Assembly: GCA_023231475.1 (NCBI GenBank)
Contig: JALJEE010001980.1
Span: 1-64,000 of the forward strand
Direction of reading: 5' to 3'
Source: Seison nebaliae
Lineage: Eukaryota > Rotifera > Pararotatoria > Seisonacea > Seisonidae
DNA length: 64,000 nt
In this document: positions 10,602 through 23,898 of the stretch, in pieces
How positions within the stretch are numbered: position 1 is the first letter of the stretch
Layout of the letters: each line of letters starts with the position of its first letter
The notes under the pieces: model-generated
Databases searched by the model: none
The model's input: only the letters and a program-made list of their open reading frames with translations
What the model was told of the DNA's origin: nothing
Made by a program: the position numbers and the translations under genes

Positions 10602-11945
10602 TCTCCATAGGACAATAACGATTGAAGATGTCTGTTTATTTTTAAATTATCTTTTGAGCTTCCTTTTAATTACACTCACTCAAAACACTCTCTCTATTCC
10701 AACTTGCTTTACCTTTCTCAATCATCCCATATTTCTCACTCAATTAAAACAATTTTAGAATTCAAAATATACTATTATTCCTGTTCAGAAGGAAATCTTT
10801 CAAAACAACCAAACTTTAATTTTATTAACAATGAATTTATTGATAGATTAAATTAATTGATATGGATTGGACATGTTTAATTTAAAAAGAAATCCAATTA
10901 CGAAAAGGAAAATATTTTCTAAATTACCAAACAATGTTAAATTGTAGAGCGAGAAGTTAGAGAAAATTTGGCTTAAAATAATGATTATAACTAATTTTAG
11001 TTTAGAGATTCTTTATTCTTTGTAGTGTTTTGGGTAGATAAAATATATATCATTTGTTCTTCCATATAGGTAGAAAAAACCCTTCACGCTTTGTACTTAA
11101 TGTTCCTCGAACCTCAAGAAATTCGTACCTTTCAACATCTGTTTTTATTCTTAATTTGAAACGTATGTCGATGTTTATCATTTGTCCATGTAAAAAATAG
11201 AATAAATATAAACAAATATATAAACAATAAATATCTATACATTTCCCTTAAAATTGTAGTCAAAAGACAATTTTTCAGACGCTTGGCTTTTTTCTACAAG
11301 AATTGCTTAATTAGAGGGATTAGTAATATAAGATGAAATAATCGTTTATTTTTCAGGACACGGTGTTAAGTAAATTAACGATCATTATGAACCTCATTAT
11401 TCACATCGTTCTAAATAGATAAAGCTTTTAAAAACAAATTTAATGTGATGAAGGTTATTAGATCAGATAAAACTTTATTACCTTAGCAATTGGTAACCAT
11501 TTTGTTGGAAATTCATTGTCGATAAATAACTTGAAAACTTAATCATCATAAGTTCTTTATTCTACTTCTTATCTTTCGACATTCGTATTTTAATTCAAGA
11601 GTTTCTCTTTAAAAAGAAGTAAAATTCTTTAGTTTACCTCTCCAAATTACATCTGACGTAATGACTAGTAAATTCTCTTTCCCGGTTCTTTGTTTGAAGA
11701 TGACTTCTCAACTAGAATTATTCAGTTTATTAATTAATCTTTATACTATTACGTATTCCAATGAAATAAATAATTTGAGTCTTTCATCTTTTGTTTATAT
11801 TCTCTCACTCTACCTTAACATTATGACAAACTTAAATTTCTTTTTTATTTAAATTTCATTCACGTTTCCTTTTATAATTATTTATATTTATTTTGTGGAT
11901 TAAATTTAACATTATTTATATTTTTACTATGTCTTATGGAATGAA

Positions 11946-11981
11946 CGAGAGTTATATTAATATTATTGAATATAACTCTCG
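11946..11981. repeat. Perfect 13-bp inverted repeat (hairpin)
   Basis: CGAGAGTTATATT at 11,946-11,958 pairs exactly with AATATAACTCTCG at 11,969-11,981 around a 10-nt loop, and a T-run follows. It is too short for a pre-miRNA. It could be an RNA processing or terminator hairpin, or a protein-binding palindrome. Confidence 0.85.
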
Positions 11982-13851
11982 ATTTTTTCACACTTTTTCT
12001 TCCACATCAGAATGATTTAGATTTAAAATTAATCCACCAAGTTTCAATGCACGGTTTTAAATTGCAAAATAAGCTGTAACAAAATGTCATTGAAGCATGT
12101 AATTGCTAAGACTGGTCACAATTAGATGAAATCCGATTATTGAGTTTCTTCGAATCAACTGATAATTTACGTACGTTGTTAGATAGATATGTATGGAAAT
12201 GGTAGACAAGGAATTTTCAACTAATCAAATAAACTATGAATAATAAACTTAACATATTAGATGTTCCCAGTTAGTGAGTAGAACCAAGTTACATTATGTT
12301 AATGTGTATGCCACGTAACATGTAATGATTTGTACGTAATAATTTATATGTAACACCTTAAGAGTAGAGTTATGCGACCGAACACCGAAGAGAGTTGTTC
12401 CTCATTTATTTCGTTATCATATAACTTATTTTTCTAAGCAACTGTCGAACAGAAACCATCAAGATCAACGGGAAGATCTATGGGTTCAAGAATCATTAAA
12501 TACAACTATAATGTATACAGAACAATAACATCGAACAACCATAATACCCAGAGCACATTTCTATATATCTCACGGAAAGTATTTCATGAAACGATTTTTT
12601 ATTATATTGAAAAATCACTTTTTCTTTGTTTTCGATAAGATAAGGTATATTACAATTTAGCTATAATTAATGATAAGAAACAATTATAATATCATTACAT
12701 TCTAATCACTTGTACCAAACGCTAAAAAAAATTGAAGCTTCCTTGACTACCATCAGCTATTTCGAATATTTGAAATTACAATAAAAGAAATCAGGTGGCT
12801 TTTGTTGCGGCTTCCAAAAAATTCAAAACATTATAATGTTTTATCTAGGAATTAATAATATCATAATTCTTTCTATAGAAAGCATTTTGATGACTAGGAA
12901 AGAATAAATACTTATGAACCAATTAATTGAAGAACAGCAGGTTCACTTTATTAGCAAATGCAGTGAAGTATAGAACTTTGAATCGTGCAGTTAAATAGAA
13001 AAAATAAAGAAATGTTAAATAATATTTATCTTACACTCGAAAGTAACATAAAAGATCTCAAGTTGCTCGTAAGTATTTGTATCTGATCATGTGTGAATAA
13101 CAGACTATGTGGTTAAGCAACTTAACTTGTTCATGTCTCCTTTCAAAGTTTTCAGATTTACTTTTAATACCTGGATCTATTATTTTATATAAGATGCCGT
13201 AATCGAAAAGTATGAGAATCACAGACATTTCTTCCCTTTATAGAATGTATATCGTATTACTTTTGAATACAGCTGAATAAATAATCAGTGAAACGGTGAC
13301 TCTCTTACCTACTTTCTTCATTTTAGAATTTTCCTTATCTACCATCTCCGAATATTTTGTAATCCAAATGCTAACTTAACTGTTAAATTTTAACATTCTT
13401 AGGATTCATTGATAGGTAATTATTACCAGTTATAATTTTCTTTTATTCTTTTATCCAAACATTGACATTATGCGTATTGTATTTCTAGGTATTAGATATC
13501 TGTCATTCTTTTTCTTTTGACTTAAGAAAAAACCCAAATCAGTAGTTCCAGAAAATGGAAATATAACGGTGGAACTTGAAATTGTAGAAATTTCCGTAGT
13601 ATGTTCTTCTATATATACTGTACTATCTATACTAAAATAGTATGGTTGATGGAGGTAGAAACCTATAATGTTGAACTTCAAGAGTTGAAATCGAATTTAC
13701 ACTGTGATCTTCAAAGGATGTTGAATCTGATGACTATGATGAAATGTTGGGAGGAAGCGAAATAAATGGGAAGGTTATTGGTTTATTGAACATCGAATAA
13801 GTAGGATTTGGGATTGATGAAATAAAACATATGATGAAAAAATAGTGTGAA

Positions 13852-14005
13852 GAAATTTCCTTTTTATAGACCATTGTATGAGAAAACGTCCATAATGAAA
13901 AAAGTGTATGACGAATATTCCATATGAGAAAAGAGGGTGAGCAATAAATTCGGCTCGTTTCACTGCTTATTTGGAAAATTCTATATAGCGTGAGGAAAGA
14001 CCGAC
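13852..14005 (+). repeat. Dispersed copy of the window-start repeat family
   Basis: Shared in the same order with 1-200: a TATAGAC-x-ATxG opening, a TCCATAATGAAAAAAGT unit, GAGGGTGAG, a CGTTTC-x-CTGCT segment, TTGGAAAATTxTATATAG and GTGAGGAAA. Several GGGTGAGG units are mutated or lost, so this copy is older or has fewer units. The extended colinearity implies a mobile or segmentally duplicated element and not chance repeats. Confidence 0.8.
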
Positions 14006-15126
14006 AACTAAATATGGAGGTTAAAAATTTCTATGTTCTATGTATATAAGTTAATATAAAAGTGAACGATGTTAGAAACTTTGCTATAGTTACAAGATTA
14101 ATAACTTGTAAAAATAATACCAATAATATTAAATCTTCGTTATTAATTGTAATTTATAAATGAATCTATGTGTAATCAACACCTTCGAAGGTAATTGTTT
14201 CATTTAAAATCATACAAATGCTGAAAAAAATGAGAATTTTATGAAATATTTTAGCCGAGTATGTAGCACAAAGCCACACTTTATGACAGTTGATGAAGAA
14301 CTTATACTATAAGTTATAGTGATAACATTTCAAATTCAATTTCTCTGCTTCTTGTTAATTTATGATGTAAGTACGTATGATGTACGCAATTGTAAATTAA
14401 GATGTAAGTTTTGTACCATTAAAGATGGTCTACAAGGTTCTATCCTTGGTCTCTAAAGAGATATATCCATTTAACTCTATTGTTTCCACTTCGAGGTCTC
14501 TATTTATGTCAATTCATTGAAATTATCTTATAGGGTGCTGTAAAGTATCAGCTCTTATTTTTGCACTTTTGAATAAAACAATTACTAATGCAAACAACAA
14601 AACAGCAAATAAAAATATGAAATTTTTTAATTTTCAAATTTTTCCATTTTTTTCGGTATGTTTTCCTTCTGGAACACATCCCTAATTTCCCAGTATTTTC
14701 TTTTCCTACTTATTTGAACAAGTTCTTCTCTCTTTCACATACTGTTCTAACCATGATTTGGGTTGTACTCCCCCTCTTACCTTGTTAGGTGTTTTAAAGA
14801 TTCTGTTCTGAATTTTGTTTCACGGATGGTCTATATAATTATATTATAAATATTATTTTTGCATCGTTTTACCTAATACCAATTGCCCCTAATGGAAATT
14901 CATATCAATATGTGAAGTAATAATGTAAATGTAATGACAATAACTCACGAAAAAACCTAGTAAGGATTATTATTATTAAACAGTTTAATAAAATATTTCT
15001 CTGGATAAATTAGAGGAAATTAAAATTCTTTATGTAACGTTGGAGTTATTTTACCATCTTCCAATGCTTGATATAAGCTGTCAGTATATTTTTCTTTCTC
15101 TCTAAATATTAAATTAATATTACATA

Positions 15127-15155
15127 TTCGAATATTAATAATATTAATATTCGAA
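15127..15155. repeat. Perfect 13-bp inverted repeat, 3-nt loop
   Basis: TTCGAATATTAAT (15,127-15,139) is the exact reverse complement of 15,143-15,155. The element is a near-perfect 29-bp palindrome in AT-rich noncoding DNA, so cruciform formation is possible. Confidence 0.85.
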
Positions 15156-16745
15156 AATTACATAATTCTATTATAATTCAAATATTTTATCCTACAATAA
15201 ATAGAATTAATATAAATCCTTGAATATATACGTATTTGTTGTTTGACAACCAACGGCCATGTTTAGTCAAATGATCAATAAGATATTTTGAAATACGAAA
15301 ATTTCTTTCACATTGGGAAACATATTTTTTCAATATGTAACTGCATTTGAAGGTGAATGGATAATTTTTCCTTTCATTCGTTTTGTTATTAGGATCAATA
15401 CATTCCTTGAAGATGATTTCTGTTATACACGAATTCTGATTTCGAATTATATAGACTAAATAGAAATATATAAAATGTTTGTTTAACAGGTATACATTGT
15501 ACACCAATAGTATAATGTCATAGATGACAATAATCAACAAAATTATACTTCGATTTTTCTGATTTCAATAGTTTACAGATATTATATAGGGATACTTTCA
15601 GTAATATTATATCGATTTTTTCAACTGAGTATGCAAATATGAAATTTTCAGACAATAAAGTCGTAAGATAACTTCTCCTTAATATTCTGAAAAATACGTC
15701 TATTCGGCTTGAACGGAATATTGTTTTCTTTATATGTAGATTGATAGATTAATATATGTGAGTCTGTAAATTCCGATCAGTCAATAAATAGGGGAAACTA
15801 TCCCTCCTCTCAATTGTCCTAACGCCGATGATATCTGTATCTTATTCCCTTTATTCGAAGTCAATATATATGTGAATGTACCGATGCATACGTGAGCACT
15901 CATCGTCTAACCTGCTGGTAGTTTTATGTGTATTATATTATTAATAATATTTCACTAAATGTTTTCATAATCTGTGAATCAGAAAATGAGTGTTATATGT
16001 TGTATAATCGATATATGGAGCAATGCACAAACTGTATACGTTAGGCATATGGAAGCTATATAGTGATATGTCGTAAAAAGAGAAGAACTATCATTATAAA
16101 CAATTGTATAAACAATTATATAAAATTAGCTATATGATGTAATTTCTCCATTTTCTGATAAAGCAATATTCAATACGTACATCGAACGGTTTACATTATT
16201 ATTTGGGAGGAAATAAATGAACAAAATACAGTACGAAATGGAGATCGTTTGTGGAAGAGGAAAGAACTGATCGATAGTCCATTATCTATCTATATGTGGA
16301 AGAAAAGAATATATTAATTAATTCATTTAATTTAATCATATTTCCTTCATAAATTTCTCTTACTCTTGTTAGCTGACAAATAAAGGAAATCACAGAGATT
16401 TCTTCCTATCAGACGCCTCTCTCAACTTCTTATCTGTTTAATTTTCTATTATTTTTTACCCACTATAGAAAAAATGGTGAATTTATAATTATTCTCATTA
16501 TCTTTCAATTGAATGTTTAAATTCAAGATTTTTGATTGCAAAACCATATGTTTAACAAATTTTTAATATGCATTACATTAGTAGGACATTACATTCAAAG
16601 GGACGTTCACGATTATTCTCACATGCCCATTCAGAATATTTTAATTTAATTAATCTTAATTAAAAGATTATTATTAATCTAATAATTTCTAATTTAAAAT
16701 GAATAAAATACTTATTCTATATTTCTCGCAGAGTTGTGTGATCTA

Positions 16746-17822
16746 ATGAAGTATTTTACTATAACTTTTCTGATTACACTATCATTTGTGTCGTTGGTCA
16801 CAGCGGATGATTGTCCCATAACAGTAGAACATTGTAATTGTGTGAAGAAGAACATCACAAGGTATTTCGACAAATTCGAAGTTGACTGTTCGAAGAAAGT
16901 TGGAAAGAAATATCCGTCAATTGAACTAAATGAGAATATAACTGAAAAAATCTTTGGGCGGGCGGCGATAGAAATTAATTTTGCATCAAACGAGTTAGCG
17001 AATGACGAAGGATTGCCAATGTCATACAAAAGTTTCCCAATCACAAAACTCAATTTGGCAGATAATCAATTTACCCAGACAATGTCTCCGGATTATTTTG
17101 CAGGGATGGATAAGTTGAACGAAATCGATTTGTCTGGAAATAACTTTAAGATCCTTCCTAAATTCAATCTACCTACGTACGTTGTCAAGTTGAATTTATC
17201 TGGGAATAAGCTGAATCATTTGTCGACGGATGCATTAAAATCAGTAAATTTACGTCAACTCGATTTATCTCATAATGAAATCAATCTAATTTACGATAAA
17301 ACTTTCAATCAAATCAAACAACAATGTGACATTGATTTAAGATATAATCAATTGAAAAACATCAATCCATGTGGTTTCTCATCCCACCGTACGACCTATC
17401 AACAAATAGCATTAGATATTAGAGATAATGGAGTTAATTGCAATTGCGATTTATTCTATAGTGTCATGAAATTACACGTTTCTATCAATGAACCAATTCG
17501 TTGTCAAGATGAAAATCAATTAAACATTCTCGCCAATTCAAACGAAACAGTTCAACAACTTGTCCAAAATGAACGAGAAAGTATTTTGAAAATTTGTGCA
17601 AAACGGTTTCGAGCGATTGAAGAAGAATGTGATTTCTTCGAACCATATTCACTCGTACCAGTTGTCGTAATATTAGGTATAGCTTGTGCAATTTTATCTT
17701 GTATTGTTTGTCGATATTGTTGTGTGAAAAAGAAGCCACAAGCAACTCGTATGCCAACTCAATGTATTCCTGGTTATAAACGTCTCCCCTCCTCTTACAG
17801 TATTCAATCGACGACCAATTAG
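16746..17822 (+). CDS. Leucine-rich-repeat type I membrane protein
   Basis: Intronless frame of 358 aa from the ATG at 16,746. It has a signal peptide (MKYFTITFLITLSFVSLV...), an N-terminal cysteine cluster (DDCPITVEHCNC), and at least five LRRs with L-x-L-x-x-N cores (LNLADNQF, IDLSGNNF, LNLSGNKL, LDLSHNEI, IDLRYNQL). A C-terminal cysteine cap (VNCNCDLFYSV, then CQDEN and ICAKRF) is followed by one transmembrane helix (VPVVVILGIACAILSCIVC) and a cytoplasmic tail of about 35 aa with CCVKKK next to the membrane. This is the architecture of small LRR adhesion or receptor proteins. The short tail shows no TIR or kinase domain, so it probably signals through partners or acts in adhesion. Several N-x-S/T sites lie in the ectodomain. 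Confidence 0.88.
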   Translation: MKYFTITFLITLSFVSLVTADDCPITVEHCNCVKKNITRYFDKFEVDCSKKVGKKYPSIELNENITEKIFGRAAIEINFASNELANDEGLPMSYKSFPITKLNLADNQFTQTMSPDYFAGMDKLNEIDLSGNNFKILPKFNLPTYVVKLNLSGNKLNHLSTDALKSVNLRQLDLSHNEINLIYDKTFNQIKQQCDIDLRYNQLKNINPCGFSSHRTTYQQIALDIRDNGVNCNCDLFYSVMKLHVSINEPIRCQDENQLNILANSNETVQQLVQNERESILKICAKRFRAIEEECDFFEPYSLVPVVVILGIACAILSCIVCRYCCVKKKPQATRMPTQCIPGYKRLPSSYSIQSTTN

Positions 17823-18348
17823 ACTCTAAATTAAATAGGTGCGATAATTTTGTTGGAAACTTAATTTAAAAAAGTTATTACAAATTTTATGTGATTATTA
17901 GATATATTATGAACGAGTGATTCTCCTATTTCTCTACTCTGTCCTTTTTAAATACTTCTCCTTATATATACAAATCAATTTACTATCCTGAAATATTTTT
18001 TTTATTTACGATTCACTAATCAATTTTTTTGTTAATTTTAAATGGAAACTATAACTACTTTCATTTCTTTGTCAATTTTCATAATATTTACTCTATTTCC
18101 TTTATTTCTCCAAATTTCATCTTTTTATCGAATATGTCTATACGATTTGTTTATTATTTTATTTAACAAAACTACTAGAATAAAGTTGTTATGTAATTTT
18201 AGTTTTATGCACTTAAAGTGCATCTACTATTCTTATTTTAATTATTTTATTGTTCGATTATCAAATTCGAATTATTTCTATTATTTTCGCCAATTATTGA
18301 AATGGCGAGAGAAAATAAATGGCGAAAAAGAAGTTTAAAATAAGATTA
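17823..18348. other. Convergent 3' intergenic region
   Basis: 526 bp between the stop of the LRR gene and the stop of the convergent RasGEF gene. Very AT-rich. A hydrophobic ORF at 18,042-18,338 has the composition of random AT-rich sequence and no homology, so I do not call it. Confidence 0.5.
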
Positions 18349-21300
18349 TCAATTTGTTGTTGTTGATATTGTTGGAGAGAAGTGATTGTTATGTTCTTCT
18401 GAAAGGGTGAATGATTTAATTCTTTTAAGAATGAGTTCGTGGACTGATTGGATATATTGAATATTCTCTTCATTCACATTCAATGATGCTAATTGTGCAT
18501 GCATAAATTGTTTAGTTGAATGTTGTGCTACTCGAAATATATCGATTATTGGTCCAACCACACGAAATGATGACCAGTTGACAATAGATTCATTATCTTG
18601 TTGATAATTCATTGGAATTGTAGAAATATATTGTTTCTCTAAATCTTTCAATTCATAAAGATACGTATGGATATGAGGAATGATTGAGTAGTGGATATAT
18701 GATGAGAAAGATTTGTTATAAATTCGATGAATCGTCGATGACGATGATGCTTCGGATCTCGATCCGCTCAATCCAATACTTTTCGACTTTTTTGCATCTG
18801 CTGAAATTTGATATATTGTTTGATGAAGTTGTTTGACAATATTTCTGAACTTGTCATTCTTCTGAGGTGCCTATCAACGAAAAAACATTAAAATTTTTGT
18901 TACAAAAAAAAAATTAACAATTTCACTCATAATCACTTTATAGATGGTGATGAAGCGTGCAGACACATGTTTCCATCCTTTTAACTTTTCAATTCCTCGA
19001 CTATATTCTAGAGCGGAGAGTATGGAGAAGGCAGCTGAATAGTTCCGATAGTTATATAGAAGAACATGTGTCAGATCAATAATTCTTTGTATGAGAAGTG
19101 CCATTGCTTTTGGATTGGATTTAGATAAAATCTCCATTTTAATCCACTGATGAAAATTTATTTCATATTTCAAATATTTTATTAAATTCCTTCTAAGTGC
19201 CTTATCAGTGTACGTGCTATAAATAAAGAATCCAGTTCTCGGTTCTTGTTTAATTTCTATCGATTCTCTCGTATTCAGAATTTCTGTTAACCGAATTTTT
19301 AAAAACAATTTCTAAAAAATATGAATTACTTCAAATTGATGTTGAGTGTGATGAGGAACTAACCATAAACAAAGAATTGATATGAAATGCCAATTCATCC
19401 ACATTCATTTTTCCATTTTCATCTAACAGGAAATAAGAGTGCTTCTCAATTCGATCAACCGATTGACCAATAAATGATGTGGCATTATTTTTGAAGAGAT
19501 GTTTTATAGTTAAAGGTGAAGATTCCACTTTCATTTTCAATATGATCATTAGAAACAGATTAATTAATTGCTTCCGATATTGAGTAACTTCATTGAAATC
19601 AGCATTCTGGAAACATAATTAATTTATGTGGAAACATTCAAATGGAAACATATTCTTCCACAAATTTAATAAGACAATTCATCATATCATCATTCTGCCA
19701 ATCTTCATAAAACAGACCATCCACCCAACAATATAAAACATCGAATAATCTCCCATATAGATTATATTCTTTCTCATATTGATTCCTAGAAAATATTTCA
19801 TTTTAATTATACTTTCCTGAGAAATAGTTGGAGGAAACATGTGTAGATAATTGAATGCTTCGAATATAGTTCGTAATAATTCGATATTAGAATAACGATA
19901 TCGATACACAACCAGTAACAGATATGTATATGATGATAAGAATGATCCTCTGTTATAGAAATAAAATATTGTAATTATAATTAATAATTATTAATATTAA
20001 ACAACTAACTTACTAAACACCAATAATGCAAGTCCTTGTAACGTTGCGGAATGTAATAATTTTTCATCATATTCGATAATACATTTTGATGCGAATTCGA
20101 GAGAAATTGACGATTGAGTAATTAATTGAAATTTCATTCGATTACATCGTTGATTTCGTTTATTAGTAATATCGTTAAACAATTGAGATAAATCTGTTCC
20201 TTTAGTTTCGCTCTGATCGATCAAATACGCTTCCATCTGCTTGCTTAGAACGGTTAGGTCGTTATCGCAACTGAATATAAGATTGACTAAACGCGAACAT
20301 CTATGAGAATTAGGCACTTAAATTGAGATTAATTAACAGAAAAAATGATGAGAAATCTTTGTAAACATTTCCCATTCGACAATAATTGATTATATTTCGA
20401 TACATAATTCAAACGTTCTCTTCTCTTATCATCGATAATCTGAAAGAAATTTTGGACGAACATGAGAAACTGAAGAATAACTGAACAAATTGTTGCTAAG
20501 TTTCCTGTTGGTACATCCTTCCAAACAAAGAGAATGAAAAGTGAATTGTGAAAGATTATTATTGAAATTATTATTATTGAAAAAAATAAACTGTTAAGAT
20601 ATTGTACATGATATCGGCTGATATATGAAATAAACTAATTGAATGATCGAGATTAGCTTCTTGAAGATACTCATTTTTGATTAATTTCAATTGTTGGAAA
20701 TATTGTCTGACCGGATTCAAATCTTTTCTAGTTTTTCTTATAATGAAAAATAACTCTTCCTTCCAATAACTCTTCATTTTGCTATTGTTGATAAAATTTA
20801 TAAGCCAATTTATATGATCTGAAAATAGAAATGTTAAAATTTTAATTTTAAAATTTAACTGGAATGTTTCAATGGTTTCTCATAAATACTAGATCTCTTT
20901 TCTGATTTGATTTGGAGAAAATCATCAGTTTTTCTGTTTCGGATTTCCGGTAAAATTATTCTGTCTTTGGAAGACGGTATGTGAGTTCTATATATGTTGG
21001 GTGATTTGATCGTCGATATATTTATTGGTTCAGGTAGAGCGATATTAATATTTTGTAATGATTTTGATTGAAATAATTCTTCATTTGAGATTTCGCATTC
21101 CTGTTGACTTTCCTTCACGACTTTCAATAAATAATACAACAATTTTTCATTCCAATCAACTTGTGGGAACTTTTCACGAATAACGAAAGAGAATGTCTGC
21201 AATCTCAAATCGGCAAAACGACGAGCATCTCTAATTATATCTTTTAAAATTTTACTATTATTTTATTATCCGATTAACTAAAATTAAACGTTGATATCGA

Positions 21301-21754
21301 TTTCTATTTAAATTGATTGATTGAAATTGCTCGTACAATTTATTGTGCGTTGAACTATTTTCAATCATATCTCTACGATCACTTCTGTCACTTAACGGTG
21401 CCGAAGATACGTTCACATCTATCATCGAATTGGATAATTGTCGAGAAGAGAATGGTAATCGTCGATCATTTATTCGATATCTTGTTCGATATTTTTGAGA
21501 GTATTTTGGTTTAACATTTTGAACAAATTTCTTGTTGTAGTTTAATCTTTGTATTAAACCAATAATTTAAGAGGAATGATGGAATGTTCTAACTGATCAG
21601 CAACGAAGTTTCTTTCTTCAATTCTATGATTACAATCTGCTAACGTTTCTTGAAATTTAGCGAATCTAGCTATCAGATTATCTTCTATTGCTAAGAGATC
21701 AAGCGCGCCAACACTACGACTTTTCTCGTGAAAAGCTGAAGCTGATTTAGCCAT
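18349..21754 (-). CDS. Ras-family guanine nucleotide exchange factor (REM + CDC25)
   Basis: Multi-exon gene starting at the ATG at 21,754 (MAKSASAFHEKS). I checked several joins in frame, among them GTTTAA..AG near 21,300, GTTAAA near 20,870, GTTAGT at 19,364 and GTTAAT near 18,928. After an N-terminal coiled-coil/disordered part come a RasGEF-N (REM) element (HSATLQGLALLVFSK, LFDVLYCWVDGLFYEDW) and a CDC25 core. The core reads NFHQWIKMEILSKSNPKAMA, LIQRIIDLTHVLLYNYRNYS, then AFSILSALEYSRGIEKLKGW. The C-terminal CDC25 helices are poorly conserved and a Ser-rich insert (SGSRSEASSSS) precedes them. No RA, PDZ, DH or PH domain is evident, so the GTPase partner (Ras, Rap or Ral) is not assigned. 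One proposed intron near 21,545 is only about 29 nt and needs checking. Confidence 0.78.
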
Positions 21755-22218
21755 TTAAAAATTGAATTTACAAAATTGTTATCTAGTATAAATAATCTGT
21801 TATAATCGCGCTATTGTCTGAAATCGTTCTTCTGGGGTTTCCTTAACAATAATTAATTCACAACTATCGTATTATATGTAGTTATTCATTCTTCACAACA
21901 TGTTACTCTTATTTCAAATTCATAGCGCTAAATATGATTAACATGTTTAGGAAAGGAGAACTTTCACTTCCCTATCAAATCATCATTTAAGAAAACGAAC
22001 AAGAAAATATGTTTGAAATTTGTTAACTACATCTACTGAATTAAAAATGAAAGTAGAATTTTTTCTAGTACACCAAAAGAATTATTAGTGAGTTTATAGT
22101 AATATTTAATTGTATAGTAAAAACAACGTGTCTAATATTTTGGACAATTGTAGAACTCGTGTCCCAATTCAAATAGAAGTAAGCATTCCAAGTTGAAAGT
22201 GTTCAGTGTTCATTTATT

Positions 22219-22341
22219 TCAGAGTGGTTCGAATGTAAAAAGACTCAATTGGATAAGCAGTAAATTAATATTTTTAAATGATTCTGTTAATTCTTTTAAT
22301 TTCATTTCCAATTCTGTTTGTTCTCTTTCTAATAATGTCAT
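22219..22341 (-). CDS. Possible small coiled-coil ORF (40 aa)
   Basis: The minus-strand ATG at 22,341 opens a 40-aa frame beginning MTLLEREQTELEMKLKELT, a clean amphipathic heptad pattern unlike the surrounding AT-rich sequence. An in-frame stop lies just upstream, so this would be a complete smORF or the start of a gene whose other exons I did not find. No family is recognised, and it may be chance. Confidence 0.25.
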   Translation of the reverse strand: MTLLEREQTELEMKLKELTESFKNINLLLIQLSLFTFEPL

Positions 22342-23898
22342 GTTGCATTATTTGTTGTCGATCAAACAGTTGTGGAATAACTGACAAGAACTGACTTGTG
22401 AGAAGAATTACTTGTGACAGAAAGTGAAGCAACTTAAAAAATAATGGAAACCCATAATTTTTCGAAGTACAAGAAGTACTCAAATTTTCATTACCAATTA
22501 CATGACTAGTAGATATTTCGATTGTACGACCAACGAAGAATCGAGGCAGAAGAGATACGGACAGAAGAACGATGTGATGATAAAGACTAAAGATTACAAT
22601 ACGATAATGATATTTATGAAAAATAAAACATTACGAATAACATCAAATTCTCCCAATTAATTGTGCAATTCATTAATTTTTTTTAAATTTTCTAGCAGCC
22701 TAATCAACCGATAAGTAAAGTTTATAATTTAAAAAAAAAACAAAGAAGACCTTCTAATTAAAAATTAAGATTTTAATTTGAAAAATTTTTTGACAATGGT
22801 ACTTGAACGTAGCTATCTAATGATGTCCTTTTCATCAAATTAGATAAGAAATAAAAAATAGAAATTGAATTTTTTGAAAAAAAATCAAAAAAAAGTTCAA
22901 CTTCTTTCTTAAAATTTTAAGACTAATATTTAATTTTTTAAAATAAAATATATTCATTATTAAAATTCATTCGATTTTAAATTAAAATATTCATTCAAAA
23001 GAGCATATAATTCTCATTTTTTTCGGGGGGGAAATACATCTTTGGAACGGTTTGGAAAGTTGGAACGAAACTGAACTTCCAACTAACCAATTTATTTACT
23101 TTATGTTTATTTTAAGAAATATATTTATCATTGTAGAATAAATAGGGAATAATTATAGTGTATATAAATAAGAGAAAATAAAAGATATAAATGAACAGAT
23201 GATTCCGTCAGAAGATAATTATAAGAAAGTGCACCAAAGTACGTTTGTCAGAAGATGAATTGCTTTAGACATATAGAAAAGAGAAATATTTGCGGTTATG
23301 ATGTAATGAATGAAAAATAAATATTATATAATTTTCATTATATTTTAAAGACTATATAACATTTAATTTGTGATTGAAATGAATGCAACAAGAAATAAGG
23401 AACAGATACAATCGAATTCGAAGAAGAGAAACTACCAAAATGAGATGAATGAAGAAAACAGTTGTTATTAACACTTCCGCCTTATGCCAACAGGAAACGC
23501 AAATTAAAACTGATTGAATACACTAAATGTTTGAAGGGATTCAGCCTCCTATTAGTAATACTTCTTATTTAGATTGGGTTTCGATGCTATAAAAAACTGA
23601 AATTTGAGAATAAAGAACCGGGTAATATAAATGAAGGAAAATTTCAATTGATATTAATTTCATTTTTTTTAAAGAATTAAGTGAAATATATTTGGGAATG
23701 AATGATATAAATTTAGATAATAATGATATTGATAACGATAATAAAACAATCATATTAGTTTTGGGGGTAAAGTACATCAATTATAATATGTATCCATCAC
23801 CCAACTCAGAGACTAGTCGTAGCCGTACTAAGTAGTTGCCGTAGTGGCTACAATAAAAAATTACATTGAAAGATAATCGAGACATGAAAGGTTGCCGG

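Larger units (their letters stand above)
10602..16745. other. 6.1-kb gene-poor region
   Basis: Very AT-rich with no gene I can support. It contains two perfect hairpins (11,946-11,981 and 15,127-15,155) and a diverged copy of the window-start repeat (13,852-14,005). ORFs at 11,661, 13,451, 13,775 and 15,187 lack homology and good splice context. The right end should hold the promoter and 5' UTR of the LRR gene. A CAG acceptor-like site ends 16,731, just before its start codon. Confidence 0.6.

Noticed and set aside
13451-13681. Minus-strand 76-aa ORF next to the dispersed repeat copy
   Set aside because: Composition is slightly coding-like (STVYIEEHTTEIS), but there is no start context, splice support or homology. 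The plus strand just downstream has a similar acidic stretch. Possibly transposon debris.
15187-15540. Minus-strand ORF with four cysteines, looking like a small secreted protein
   Set aside because: The hydrophobic start has no ATG in frame, no acceptable splice junction restores one with introns of normal size for this window, and there is no homology. It could be a relic, but I cannot support it.
18042-18338. Hydrophobic 98-aa plus-strand ORF
   Set aside because: Its Phe/Ile/Leu/Tyr-rich content is what AT-rich noncoding DNA gives by chance. No start context or homology.
22274-22620. Minus-strand open frame upstream of the coiled-coil smORF
   Set aside because: Several conflicting frames and acceptors are possible, none with homology. 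I could not build one consistent gene.
23800-23850. tRNA-like GC-rich segment (GTAGCC ... GGCTAC)
   Set aside because: The two halves pair, but no anticodon or T-loop consensus is present and the length is too short. No tRNA or rRNA gene was found anywhere in the window by eye.
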